Below are positions 1-9,675 of a DNA stretch of 52,050 bases, piece by piece. The translations under genes and the position numbers were made by a program. The stretch is taken from IMG/VR virus record IMGVR_UViG_3300010412_000022, positions 1-52,050 of that record; one strand, written 5' to 3'. The notes below the pieces were generated by a model, which was not told where the DNA came from, searched no databases, and saw only the letters and a program-made list of their open reading frames with translations. Position 1 is the first letter of the stretch. Every line of letters starts with the position of its first letter. This DNA comes from a virus.

Positions 1-821
1 TCTATACTGCACTGGCAGACGATGGAAGCACACAGTCTCAAGTAAGACTGAATGCAGTTGACGGAGCAATCCACAGAATTCGTGTCGTTAATGGTGGAAC
101 CGGCTATGTTAGTGGTGAGGCTGTCACCTTGGTTGATTCCAATGGAACAGGCTTTACCGGAACTGTTGTTGAATCTGCCGGTGTCATTGTTGCTGTTACC
201 GTGACCAATGTTGGCTCAGGATACCATGATGTCACATCGGTCAACATTGCTACGGTTGGTGGTGTCGGTGCAATACTTGAACCCGTTTATTCCCCTATCG
301 GTGGTCATGGATACGATGCACTAAAAGAATTGTATGGAACCCATGCCATGGTTCGCGTATTGATGAATGGTGACGAGGGCGGAAATCTTCCTGTCGGAGA
401 TGACTTCAGGACAATCAGTATGTTGGTCAATCCAAGACTGACCATACAGGGCGTTGAGTTATTTGTCACAGGAACTTCCTATGCCCAATTTGAAGTGGGT
501 GATATTGTCTCTGTTCAGGGCAATGGAGCAATCAACGGAACCGTTGTCAAGTGGGATGCCACAACAGGTCAGCTATGGCTGTCTGGTGTTTCTGGTGCAT
601 TTACAGGAGGTGGTGTTCAGGCAATTGAAGTTGTTGGAAGCGATAAAGTTGGAACGGTGTCATCCGTCAAGACACCATCGTATTTACCTGCCATGTCTGA
701 ATCCGTCGCTGCGGCGAGTATGCAATATGGTACTGGGGAAATCGTCTATATAGAGAATAGAGTTCCCATCATAAGAAATTCCACCCAGACAGAAGAAGTC
801 AGGCTAGTAATAGAGTTCTAA
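1..821 (+). CDS. gp8: Baseplate wedge subunit, gp8-like (5' end outside window)
   Basis: The frame is open from base 3 and gives 272 residues up to TAA, so the start lies upstream. A GGHGYDA segment near base 300 and a C-terminus of the form ENR-PI, then TEE and a final IEF, are what I recall from gp8-like baseplate wedge proteins of T4-like marine phages. In T4, gp8 is part of the wedge that surrounds the hub. The N-terminal part is Gly/Val/Thr-rich beta structure with repeated F-VGD-V and SG-GTV patterns. It lies 13 bases before the next gene. The family call is by pattern, not by search; another wedge or neck protein is possible. Confidence 0.6.
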   Translation, partial: YTALADDGSTQSQVRLNAVDGAIHRIRVVNGGTGYVSGEAVTLVDSNGTGFTGTVVESAGVIVAVTVTNVGSGYHDVTSVNIATVGGVGAILEPVYSPIGGHGYDALKELYGTHAMVRVLMNGDEGGNLPVGDDFRTISMLVNPRLTIQGVELFVTGTSYAQFEVGDIVSVQGNGAINGTVVKWDATTGQLWLSGVSGAFTGGGVQAIEVVGSDKVGTVSSVKTPSYLPAMSESVAAASMQYGTGEIVYIENRVPIIRNSTQTEEVRLVIEF

Positions 822-834
822 TCGAGGAAGTATA

Positions 835-3800
835 ATGCCACAAAATTTTAATGTCTCTCCTTATTTTGATGATTTTGATGAACTGAAAAAATTCGTCAGG
901 ATTTTATTTCGTCCAGGTTTTGCTGTTCAGGCAAGAGAGCTTACCCAATCCCAAACTATCCTGCAAAACCAGATAGAGAGACTTGGCGAATACTTCTTCG
1001 ATGAAGGTTCTGAAGTGGTCAATGGTCAGACACAACTTGACCCAGAATATGCCTATGTAAAACTTGCCTCGATTGGTGGAACCACAGTGGCTACCATGAG
1101 AGCATGGATTCAGGGCAAGACAGTTATAGCAACAGGTCAGACAACAGGTCTTGTTGCCCAGATTGTCAATATTGTCGATATCGAAAACGCCGACCCTGTG
1201 ACATACTATGTCAAATACAAGGATTCCGGTGCATCGGGAAGTGTCAAGTCTTTTAACAATGGCGAACTTTTGACAGTTCAGGTATTTGATACCGATTCCT
1301 ATATTGCCGATGCATTACCAACCCCAGAATATACAATCACTTCGACTGTTGCAGCAAGTGCCGCAACAGGTTTCGGCTATGCTGCTTCTATCAAAAATGG
1401 AACACGTTTCGTTAATGGTCTATTCATTGAAGTCGATGAACAGACTCATATCGTCAGCAAATATACCAACAACCCAACTGTAAAAATTGGATTGAGGATT
1501 GTTGAAGACCTAGTGACACCAGAGCAAGACCCAAGTCTTCTTGACAATGCACAGGGTTCGGTGAACTATTCTGCGCCGGGGGCACATCGTTATAAAGTTC
1601 GTCTTGTCCTTGATACTGATGGTGATATTGACCCAGAAAACTTTATCGAAATTGTTAGTCTGGATGAAGGAAAACTCCTGAAAGACTATCGCCAGACACA
1701 GGCATCCAATGCCGGTGTCGAAAGGCAACTTGCCAAACGCACCTATGATGCCAACGGAAACTTCACTGTAGAAGCATTCAAGGTTCAGGTGCGCGAACAC
1801 CTGAACGATGGAACCAACGGCGGCATATACCTGATTACTGAAGGTGGGGATGATACCAAACTGGGTCTTGATGTGGATTCCGGTCGTGCCTATGTCAACG
1901 GCTTTGAGGTATCCACTACCGGCGCAGAGGTTATTGTTCTTGACAAGGCTCTGGATTCAAACACATACAACAATGCCTTGATTGGTGCGGGCTATGGTGC
2001 GTATGTTATTGTTGACAATTTGGTCAACCTTCCAAATATAACAAGCTACCCGACAGTTCAGTTGCGTGACGGTCTTGCTATTCAAATTGGTACTGCAAGA
2101 ATCAGGAACATTGAGCTTCATTCCAAAGGAGCAAACATTGATAGCACAACAAAATGGAGAATCTATCTATTTGATATTAAATTGAATTCCGGAAAAGTGT
2201 TTGATAATGTTGCAACACTATATTCAGGTGGTGGTATTCAGGCGAATGTAACAGGAACAGCAAACAAACTAATCAATAGAACCGATTCAATGCCTATTGA
2301 ACCTCTCCCATTTTCGGTTATTACTTCGGCTTCCGATGTCAGCTATGATGTGAGAAGGCAGATAACACTGACATTTGCAACCAGTGCATATACGTTTGCG
2401 CCAGCATCCGGAGAGCAGTTACGAGAAAAAACGCTCCAAAATTATATCCTTATGAACAAAAACACCAATACCATATACAACATATATGATACTGCTGGTG
2501 TTTTTGAGATTACAGGAAATACTATTGTTATCAATCTTGCGGCGATTGGTGTTACCATTTCATCATCTACGCCAATGGAATTGTTCTACACTGTCAACAA
2601 GAATGATGCCACCAGTGAAAGGAAGACAAAACTGAAGTCAACAACAATCGACACATTCAGTTCTCCACCATTCACTACACTGATGTTGACAAAATATGAC
2701 ATCATCAAGATAAACAGCATCATGGATGGTGCCACAGACATCACAGACCGCTATACCCTTGATGATGGTCAGAGAGATGGCTACTATGGAAGTGGCTATA
2801 TCACATTGAAGCCAGATGCTACCGCACCAGCAAGCGTAACTGTGAGCTATGACCACTATAACCACACATCCGGCGATTACTTCACTGTCGAATCTTATCC
2901 ACTATTGGACAGGAAAGACATCAAATACTATGAAAGTTCTTTCGGTGACCTGATAAACCTTTACGATTCTATGGATTTCAGAACAGTTCTTGATGGTACA
3001 CAATCCGGAAATGATATCTTCATACCACAAACATCTATCAGGGCTGACGTTACCTATTTGATGCCAAGGATTGACAAGGTTTCTGTTGATGAAACAGGGA
3101 ACTTCATTGTAACCAAGGGAACACCTGCTCTGAATCCTGTTCCTCCAAAATCACCTAACAGTGGTATGGAAATTATTGAGGTATACATTCCCGCTGGCTC
3201 ATTTGCTGATACTGTGGATAACGTACAACTTGAATACATCGAGAACAAGCGTTACACCATGCGAGATATCGGAAAACTGGAAAGCCGAATCGAGAACCTT
3301 GAATACTACACCAAACTGAACAGTACAGAACAGGCTCTTAACCAGAAGAACTATCTGGATTCCAATGGAGATGCAAAATTCAAGAATGGTTTCTTTGTTG
3401 ATACATTCTCAGGTCATGGAAACGGCGACGTTGAAAATCCTGACTACGAATGCTCTATCGACCAAGCCAAGGGTGAACTGAGACCTGAAGTTTCTGCTGA
3501 GGGAGTTGAGCTTGAGCTTGACCCATCCAGTTCGGGATACCAGATTACCGGTGATTTGTTGACACTGCCATATAGTACCAAGACATTCATCGACCAACCA
3601 CTGGCTTCTGGCTATGAATACCTGAACCCGTTTGAAATGAAGACTTGGACAGGTATAGTTGAATTGACCCCAAGTTCTGATACATGGATAAGCACAAAAA
3701 CAAAACCTGCATTGGTTGTGAATCGCGAGAATGAGCTTGATGTTATCAAAAAGGCACCAAGCGGCAAAAAGGCATTCAGGTCAATGTTCAACCACTGGCA

Positions 3801-5895
3801 GAACGTATGGGCAGGACAGCCTCGCTCTGTATTTGGTGTATTCAGGGATGTCAATACATCATCAAACGGATTGACCACATTCAACAGAACCAAAATTGTT
3901 CCAAGGGTTACTAGGGAAGAGGTGAATGACCGTCTTGTTGATGTCTCATTCGTTCCTTACCTGAAACCAAGGGATATACAGTTTGAATCCAAGATGATGA
4001 AACCCAATACCGTTGTGTATCCATTCTTTGATGGTGTTGATGTATCAGACTATGTAACGCCTGAAGGCGGAATCCTTGGTGGTCAATTGAAGACTGATGC
4101 ACAGGGTAGAATTGCCGGAACATTCTCGATACCTGATGTGAATATCATCAAGTTCAGAACAGGTGTTAGGGAATTCAAGTTGATTGATAGCCCGACAAAT
4201 AATATTGCACAGGCAACAACCGTTTCAACAACAACATACAATGCCAAAGGCTCTACTGAAGTAAAACAGTCTACTGTCACTTCAACAAGACCAGTAAGAC
4301 CAATTATCAATTTTATTGAGGCTTGGAGAAAGCTGCTTAATATCAGTACACCATCAACATCTTCTGGAAACCAGAATCTTGTAAGCATGGGTGAAGCCCA
4401 GACATTTGTTGTCAATGAACCGAAGGGTGTATTTGTTACCAGTATGAACATATACTTCAGGACAAAAGACAAGACCCTTCCAGTCATGGTTCAAATGGTT
4501 GAAGTTATCAATGGAGTTCCTACAAAGAATGTGATTCCATTCAGTACAGTGGTATTGAACCCAGTCGATGTTTTAACATCACTGAATGCATCCGTTCCAA
4601 CCATGATAACATTCCCCTCACCCGTTTATCTGAGGGAAGGAACAGAATATGCATTCATGTTCTCGACAACGAGCAAATACTATTCTGTCTTTACTGCACA
4701 GATGGGAAGAAGAGATAGTTTGACCAAAAAGATTATCTCAAAACAGCCCAATGCCGGAACACTGTTCAGAACCAGTAACACCACAACATGGAGTGCCGAC
4801 AAACTGAGGGACATCAAGTTCAATATGGATAAGGCAGTATTCAATACCGGAACCACTGCCAATCTTGTGTTCAAAAACAAGGATTTGGCTATGGAGGGTC
4901 TTGAAGAGAATCCATTCTTCATCACCAACGTGGCTGATACCATGAAGGTCTACCATGAAGAGCATGGAATGAACGTCGGAAGTTATGTTGAATTCTCTGG
5001 TGGTGGATTACAGAACAACATGCAGACAGATGGTGTTTGGCAGATTACTTCCGTTGTCGATAACGATGTCTATGTATGTACGCGCTCAGGTGCGGGTATA
5101 GGCGCAAGCACAGGAAGGTATGGTGGAACCAGTGTCATGGCATCAAAAGATGTTCCTATGGATTTGGCTCAGGCTATCATTCAGGAAATGGCAGTATCAG
5201 GAACAACCACAAAATGGTCTATCAGAACAACCAACAGCAAGTCAATCAATGGCGCAGCAACACAGGTTGCTTATACTATCGATTCTGCGTTTGTTGACTT
5301 TGACCTGAACGACAACTTCGTATTCTCGTCTCCGAAGAAAATTGCATCGACTGTTAATGAAGTCAACCAACCAAATATGAATGGCGAGAAGTCTGTCGTT
5401 ATAATGGGTGAGTTAAAATCGAGCAACTCGAACGTGTCGCCTGCAATAGATATGGAACGTGTTACCATCGTTGCTGTTGGAAACAGAACATCCTATCCAA
5501 GCGATATACTGGCTGAACTTCAACCATTCGTCAGTGGCTCCGAAAACTCCGCCGACATTCGCTATATCAGGAAACCGGTCTCTCTTGAGCTTCCCGCAAA
5601 CAGCGTAGAGGTTCAACTGGAAGCCCACAGGCAGTCTGGTTCAGACATCAAGGTCTATGTCAAGACATTGGGTGCTGATGTTGATGCCCCATTTGAAAAC
5701 CAACCTTGGGTTGAAGTTCCTGTCATTACCTATGGCAAGACCAATGCATCGCGTGAAGAATTTAGCGAATATATATTCAGGATAGAAAATGTTCCAGAGT
5801 TCAATTTGTTCTCGGTCAAGGTAGTAATGCTTTCTGACAATTCCGCACTTCCTCCAAGGGTAAGGGAACTGAAGGCTGTTGCATTGACCGCATAA
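835..5895 (+). CDS. Giant virion structural protein, DUF4815 type
   Basis: This is a 1686-residue protein with a GAGGAAG ribosome binding site just before ATG. Its N-terminus reads YFDDFDELKKFVRILFRPG followed by QARELTQSQTILQNQIERLG. That is the signature of the DUF4815 family, a large structural protein encoded next to baseplate genes in T4-like cyanophages and relatives. The rest is beta-rich with one helical stretch near residues 805-840 (IGKLESRIENLEYYTKL) that could be a coiled coil. The C-terminus PPRVRELKAVALTA also recalls the family. It probably belongs to the tail or baseplate periphery; the exact place in the particle cannot be read from the sequence. Confidence 0.75.
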   Translation: MPQNFNVSPYFDDFDELKKFVRILFRPGFAVQARELTQSQTILQNQIERLGEYFFDEGSEVVNGQTQLDPEYAYVKLASIGGTTVATMRAWIQGKTVIATGQTTGLVAQIVNIVDIENADPVTYYVKYKDSGASGSVKSFNNGELLTVQVFDTDSYIADALPTPEYTITSTVAASAATGFGYAASIKNGTRFVNGLFIEVDEQTHIVSKYTNNPTVKIGLRIVEDLVTPEQDPSLLDNAQGSVNYSAPGAHRYKVRLVLDTDGDIDPENFIEIVSLDEGKLLKDYRQTQASNAGVERQLAKRTYDANGNFTVEAFKVQVREHLNDGTNGGIYLITEGGDDTKLGLDVDSGRAYVNGFEVSTTGAEVIVLDKALDSNTYNNALIGAGYGAYVIVDNLVNLPNITSYPTVQLRDGLAIQIGTARIRNIELHSKGANIDSTTKWRIYLFDIKLNSGKVFDNVATLYSGGGIQANVTGTANKLINRTDSMPIEPLPFSVITSASDVSYDVRRQITLTFATSAYTFAPASGEQLREKTLQNYILMNKNTNTIYNIYDTAGVFEITGNTIVINLAAIGVTISSSTPMELFYTVNKNDATSERKTKLKSTTIDTFSSPPFTTLMLTKYDIIKINSIMDGATDITDRYTLDDGQRDGYYGSGYITLKPDATAPASVTVSYDHYNHTSGDYFTVESYPLLDRKDIKYYESSFGDLINLYDSMDFRTVLDGTQSGNDIFIPQTSIRADVTYLMPRIDKVSVDETGNFIVTKGTPALNPVPPKSPNSGMEIIEVYIPAGSFADTVDNVQLEYIENKRYTMRDIGKLESRIENLEYYTKLNSTEQALNQKNYLDSNGDAKFKNGFFVDTFSGHGNGDVENPDYECSIDQAKGELRPEVSAEGVELELDPSSSGYQITGDLLTLPYSTKTFIDQPLASGYEYLNPFEMKTWTGIVELTPSSDTWISTKTKPALVVNRENELDVIKKAPSGKKAFRSMFNHWQNVWAGQPRSVFGVFRDVNTSSNGLTTFNRTKIVPRVTREEVNDRLVDVSFVPYLKPRDIQFESKMMKPNTVVYPFFDGVDVSDYVTPEGGILGGQLKTDAQGRIAGTFSIPDVNIIKFRTGVREFKLIDSPTNNIAQATTVSTTTYNAKGSTEVKQSTVTSTRPVRPIINFIEAWRKLLNISTPSTSSGNQNLVSMGEAQTFVVNEPKGVFVTSMNIYFRTKDKTLPVMVQMVEVINGVPTKNVIPFSTVVLNPVDVLTSLNASVPTMITFPSPVYLREGTEYAFMFSTTSKYYSVFTAQMGRRDSLTKKIISKQPNAGTLFRTSNTTTWSADKLRDIKFNMDKAVFNTGTTANLVFKNKDLAMEGLEENPFFITNVADTMKVYHEEHGMNVGSYVEFSGGGLQNNMQTDGVWQITSVVDNDVYVCTRSGAGIGASTGRYGGTSVMASKDVPMDLAQAIIQEMAVSGTTTKWSIRTTNSKSINGAATQVAYTIDSAFVDFDLNDNFVFSSPKKIASTVNEVNQPNMNGEKSVVIMGELKSSNSNVSPAIDMERVTIVAVGNRTSYPSDILAELQPFVSGSENSADIRYIRKPVSLELPANSVEVQLEAHRQSGSDIKVYVKTLGADVDAPFENQPWVEVPVITYGKTNASREEFSEYIFRIENVPEFNLFSVKVVMLSDNSALPPRVRELKAVALTA

Positions 5896-5907
5896 TAGGG
5901 GTCATTA

Positions 5908-6123
5908 ATGAAAGCAAAAGTAGAAGGACATGAAAATCTCGAAAGGGATATGACCAATGGGGCACTAATCAGCAAGGATGCTGATGCCTACACCGCACGA
6001 ATACTCCAAAAGCGCAATAAGGAAAATACCGAGCAGAGAATTCAATGCTTGGAAGTTCAGATTGAACAGATAAATACCAATATCAATCGCATCCTTACCA
6101 TATTAGAGAGTAGTGCCAAATAA
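5908..6123 (+). CDS. Small coiled-coil protein next to fibre genes
   Basis: This 71-residue protein starts 12 bases after the large structural gene and its TAA overlaps the next start. The N-terminus (KVEGHENLERDMTNGALISKD) is a pattern I know from short hypothetical proteins among structural genes of T4-like marine phages. The second half (residues 30-70) is a heptad-like helix, EQRIQCLEVQIEQINTNINRILTILE, that should form a coiled coil. A role as a linker or assembly partner for the fibre proteins is inference from position only. Confidence 0.7.
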   Translation: MKAKVEGHENLERDMTNGALISKDADAYTARILQKRNKENTEQRIQCLEVQIEQINTNINRILTILESSAK

Positions 6124-9100
6124 TGCTTCCAACATCCTACGACCAAATACTTCCACAAGATACATTTGAAGAGTGGAGACTTAAGCTGAATGATGCAATC
6201 AATGGGCTAGAAGATGTTGCCATTGTTGCCAATGAAATTGAAAAAATCAGTTTACTTTTCTCACAAGACACTTCACTGTCATCCGGTCTTGATGTACACG
6301 TTCGTGCTGGCGTTATCAGGAATGGAAGCCAGTCCTATGATATTCCGGCAACATTGGTTTCTGTCGCAAATACAAACGGAATACATATCATCTATATTGA
6401 TGTTCTTGGGGCACAAATACTCACTGCACCCTTGGCAGGAACACCAAATATCAATATCATTCCCCTTTTCAGGGTGACTGTTCTATCCGGCGCAATCACC
6501 AACATAAAAGACATTAGAACATGGGCAAATGTCTTTGTTGATACTTCATTGGTATTGTCTGCAAAACAGGAAGAGCAAATTGTTGCTACTGCTGGTCAGA
6601 CCATATTCACAACAACACTGGATGATACCTATATCAATAACGTGTCTGTTTACATTGATGGTCTAAGGATTGCTGATGGGGCTACTCTGGACTATACAGT
6701 ATCTTCCGATGCGTTCAATAAAATTGTTGTGACACTGAATGCTCCGGCGACTTTGGGTCAGGAAGTTCTTGTCGTTGCTAACCAAGATGACCACTCAGGA
6801 AACATCAAGATTGTTAGCGAAACAATAACAGCCGCTAGTAATGGTCAAACCACCTTTGTGGTGACAGACCCAGATTTGATTCCAATCACATCATCATTTG
6901 CCGTATACGTTCAGGGCGTAAGACAGCACAGCTTTTCTATATTGAGTGCAAACAGCTTTGATATTGGCTATGGTGTGGCTTCAGGAACCGAGGTTCTTGT
7001 CGTTAAAAACGAGGCATCAGGTTCAGATAACTTGACAATACTTGAAGCAGGAACCAATGGTCAAATCCTGTTCAAAAAAGTTGTCGGGCTTTTGAATACT
7101 GTTGAATGGAGAGACCCCCTGTTTGATGCAAGCGCAATCACATCGGGCATTCTTGACGATAACAGGATACCAAAGGCTACGCCACTTGAGACATATCAGG
7201 GATTAAGGGATGATGTGTTCGTTACACCATCAAGTTTGCGTGGCGCATCACTAAAATCTTCAATAGACCATTGGCATAAAAGATATTTCAGTTCAAATTC
7301 TGACTTCTATATCAAGTCAACCCAACATCCAAGTCACCTTCAGGGATTCTTTGGTGCAACCAGTTATGGTGCCGTTATAGCCAATCCTGAAATTGTTTCG
7401 TCTTGGGGTGATATCAATAAGCATTTGCCAAACTGTCCATTATCGGCAATCACTGGGATAACTACAATACCATTTGACTATAGCAATTCCGGAAATCAGA
7501 TTGTTGTCGTTTCTTCTGAATATGGTATGGCATATATCATATCGTCTGCCGGTTCATTCACAAACTCCAACTGGGTATCATACAGACCAGACCAGATAGG
7601 TTTTGCTTTTGATGAAAAAATTCTCGATGCCCAATTGATGATTCACAAGAAGGCTACCGACGAACCCATATTGTTTATTGTTACACAAACCAGTGTAGGT
7701 TTCTATAACTGCTATAGAAGAACCCTTGCAAGTTTCATTGCAAATTCTGGTGGATGGGCATCGGTATTGACTGGTCAAACATATCCAATAATTCTGAATG
7801 CTCCCGTATCAAGGCATAATGCGGGTGATACCAATGACGGTTTGATGCTTGTTGCATGTAGGGATACAGTAAGGATTATCAGGGATACTGCCGAAGACGG
7901 AACACTTGAGACAATCACTGATACTGCAATAGGAGCTTTCAGTGGTTCAAATTATATCACAACCATCATGGCAGTAAGAAACGCAACGGCTGAAGACTGG
8001 GATGTTCTTGTTGGTGGAACTGAAGGAATAATCTATAGAAGAAACAGCGTGAACTTGGTGACATCTGTCGCTTCTGCATACACTGTAGTATCATACCCTG
8101 TTGAAATTTCTCCAACAGAAATTGGAAAGGTCAATAAATTTCTTCCGACAAATAATGGTTCAATAGACCAACTTTTTGTTCTGACAGATAATATCGCCCT
8201 TTCAGCTTCAAATGAAATTCATAGTACCTATGACACAGAAAACAATGTGATTGGCGGGAAACTGGTGCATGGAATGGATTTTCATGCCATGACATGTGGA
8301 GCAAATACCTACTCGGCAACAAATATTGCAAATGCATCCAAGGTTGTTATACAGAATGAAATGGGAGACATCTCCGTTGGATTCCCGACAGCATCCGTTG
8401 GTGCGAATACCGCTGCCATAAGATTCATGCAGAATGCAATTCGTGCATACACCACAAAATATTCACCTGCACCAGTTATTGAGGTTGTTGGTGTGGATTC
8501 TGCCGGTGGGTTGACTGCGATTGGTGCAAAATCTCCGGTTAATACTGTGTGGGCAATGTTGGGAAATACCCAAGGTGGCTATCCAATACCAGTATCAAAA
8601 GACTTGCTTGCCGTATTCGCATTCAAAAGCATATATGAGACAAATGGTGATGACAGATATATCTTGGCTGTTGCAATTGATGGGGTCTATGTATACTGCC
8701 CATCGGATTCTGTAAATGTTCGCCGATTCATAAAGACAGCAAGAACTACAGTGAACCAGACAGGATTTATTCCAAAATGTCTAAAAGAAAATGATACCAA
8801 TTATTATGTGCCTGTTGTAAACAAGGCTGATACATTTGTCGTTTATGGTGCTATTGCTTATGGAACCCCTGCAAGCGTAATGACAATTGGTGGATACCAA
8901 TTGGAATTGTCATCCATAGTCGGAACCTTCTCTGTCGGAAACACCTTGACATGGGGTGGTGGTTCGGGAACCGTTAAGGGCATCATAACCAACACTAGGA
9001 TTGTTGTCGACAATGTTACCAACCTGTCAATAGGTGAAGGCATAAGTAATGGACTTGGTGCAACAGCTAACGTGGCAACAGACGGAATTATCCGATTTGA

Positions 9101-9674
9101 ACCTATAGATGGTCACAAATATCAAGGAATAAATTTCTACATATCACCTGAGCTTGGTTCATCAACAACAAAAGTATGTTATTCTGATATTGCCAATATC
9201 GCAACCAATAAAGGGGCAGTGCAGTATCTTCCTGTTGGTGGTGTGGGCGAACTTCCCGTTCCAAGCGGCTTCAATTATACATCGATTGGAACAATCGCGG
9301 GTATTGGTGGAGACACCATTCTCGTTGGAACTGATAACGGAAAAATATACGCATGTGAGGGTGATGCTATATCAACCCCTGCTTGGACACTTCTGTCGAA
9401 TACAATCGATGGAGTTTCTGTTACTACCATGGGTGGCATAGTTCAGGAGATAGTTACAACAGGGAATAATAATGTGGCTATCGCAAAAATATCAAATGGC
9501 AGATACTATGCAACACCAAATGGCGTAGATTGGTTCTCTGTTAGCATTCCAACAAGAACCGGAAATACCATATCAAGAATTTCTGCGGATGATACTTCAT
9601 CATTATTCTTTGGCGAAAATGTGATAAATAGTATTGATAATAATCCACCATCATACTATAAAATAACGGTCTAA
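6123..9674 (+). CDS. Tail-fibre-like protein with beta-propeller-like repeats (first of a pair)
   Basis: This is an 1183-residue protein whose first 35 residues (FEEWRLKLNDAINGL) are helical and whose residues 45-140 form a head also found in the next protein: LFSQDTSLSSGLDVHVRAGVIRNGS, then a TAPLAGTPNINIIPLFRVT segment. Residues 140-300 contain two copies of a short beta domain (VYIDGLRIADGATLDYTV and VYVQGVRQHSFSI, each followed by EVLVV). The remainder has W/F-S and ITT-M-GG-V repeats resembling BNR or Ycf48-type beta-propeller blades. It overlaps the stop of the preceding small gene by one base. Receptor binding or capsule contact is a reasonable inference. Confidence 0.7.
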   Translation: MLPTSYDQILPQDTFEEWRLKLNDAINGLEDVAIVANEIEKISLLFSQDTSLSSGLDVHVRAGVIRNGSQSYDIPATLVSVANTNGIHIIYIDVLGAQILTAPLAGTPNINIIPLFRVTVLSGAITNIKDIRTWANVFVDTSLVLSAKQEEQIVATAGQTIFTTTLDDTYINNVSVYIDGLRIADGATLDYTVSSDAFNKIVVTLNAPATLGQEVLVVANQDDHSGNIKIVSETITAASNGQTTFVVTDPDLIPITSSFAVYVQGVRQHSFSILSANSFDIGYGVASGTEVLVVKNEASGSDNLTILEAGTNGQILFKKVVGLLNTVEWRDPLFDASAITSGILDDNRIPKATPLETYQGLRDDVFVTPSSLRGASLKSSIDHWHKRYFSSNSDFYIKSTQHPSHLQGFFGATSYGAVIANPEIVSSWGDINKHLPNCPLSAITGITTIPFDYSNSGNQIVVVSSEYGMAYIISSAGSFTNSNWVSYRPDQIGFAFDEKILDAQLMIHKKATDEPILFIVTQTSVGFYNCYRRTLASFIANSGGWASVLTGQTYPIILNAPVSRHNAGDTNDGLMLVACRDTVRIIRDTAEDGTLETITDTAIGAFSGSNYITTIMAVRNATAEDWDVLVGGTEGIIYRRNSVNLVTSVASAYTVVSYPVEISPTEIGKVNKFLPTNNGSIDQLFVLTDNIALSASNEIHSTYDTENNVIGGKLVHGMDFHAMTCGANTYSATNIANASKVVIQNEMGDISVGFPTASVGANTAAIRFMQNAIRAYTTKYSPAPVIEVVGVDSAGGLTAIGAKSPVNTVWAMLGNTQGGYPIPVSKDLLAVFAFKSIYETNGDDRYILAVAIDGVYVYCPSDSVNVRRFIKTARTTVNQTGFIPKCLKENDTNYYVPVVNKADTFVVYGAIAYGTPASVMTIGGYQLELSSIVGTFSVGNTLTWGGGSGTVKGIITNTRIVVDNVTNLSIGEGISNGLGATANVATDGIIRFEPIDGHKYQGINFYISPELGSSTTKVCYSDIANIATNKGAVQYLPVGGVGELPVPSGFNYTSIGTIAGIGGDTILVGTDNGKIYACEGDAISTPAWTLLSNTIDGVSVTTMGGIVQEIVTTGNNNVAIAKISNGRYYATPNGVDWFSVSIPTRTGNTISRISADDTSSLFFGENVINSIDNNPPSYYKITV

Positions 9675-9675
9675 T

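Noticed and set aside
4083-4487. Minus-strand frames of 60-200 codons opposite structural genes
   Set aside because: They lack ribosome binding sites, show no family patterns and mirror real plus-strand genes.
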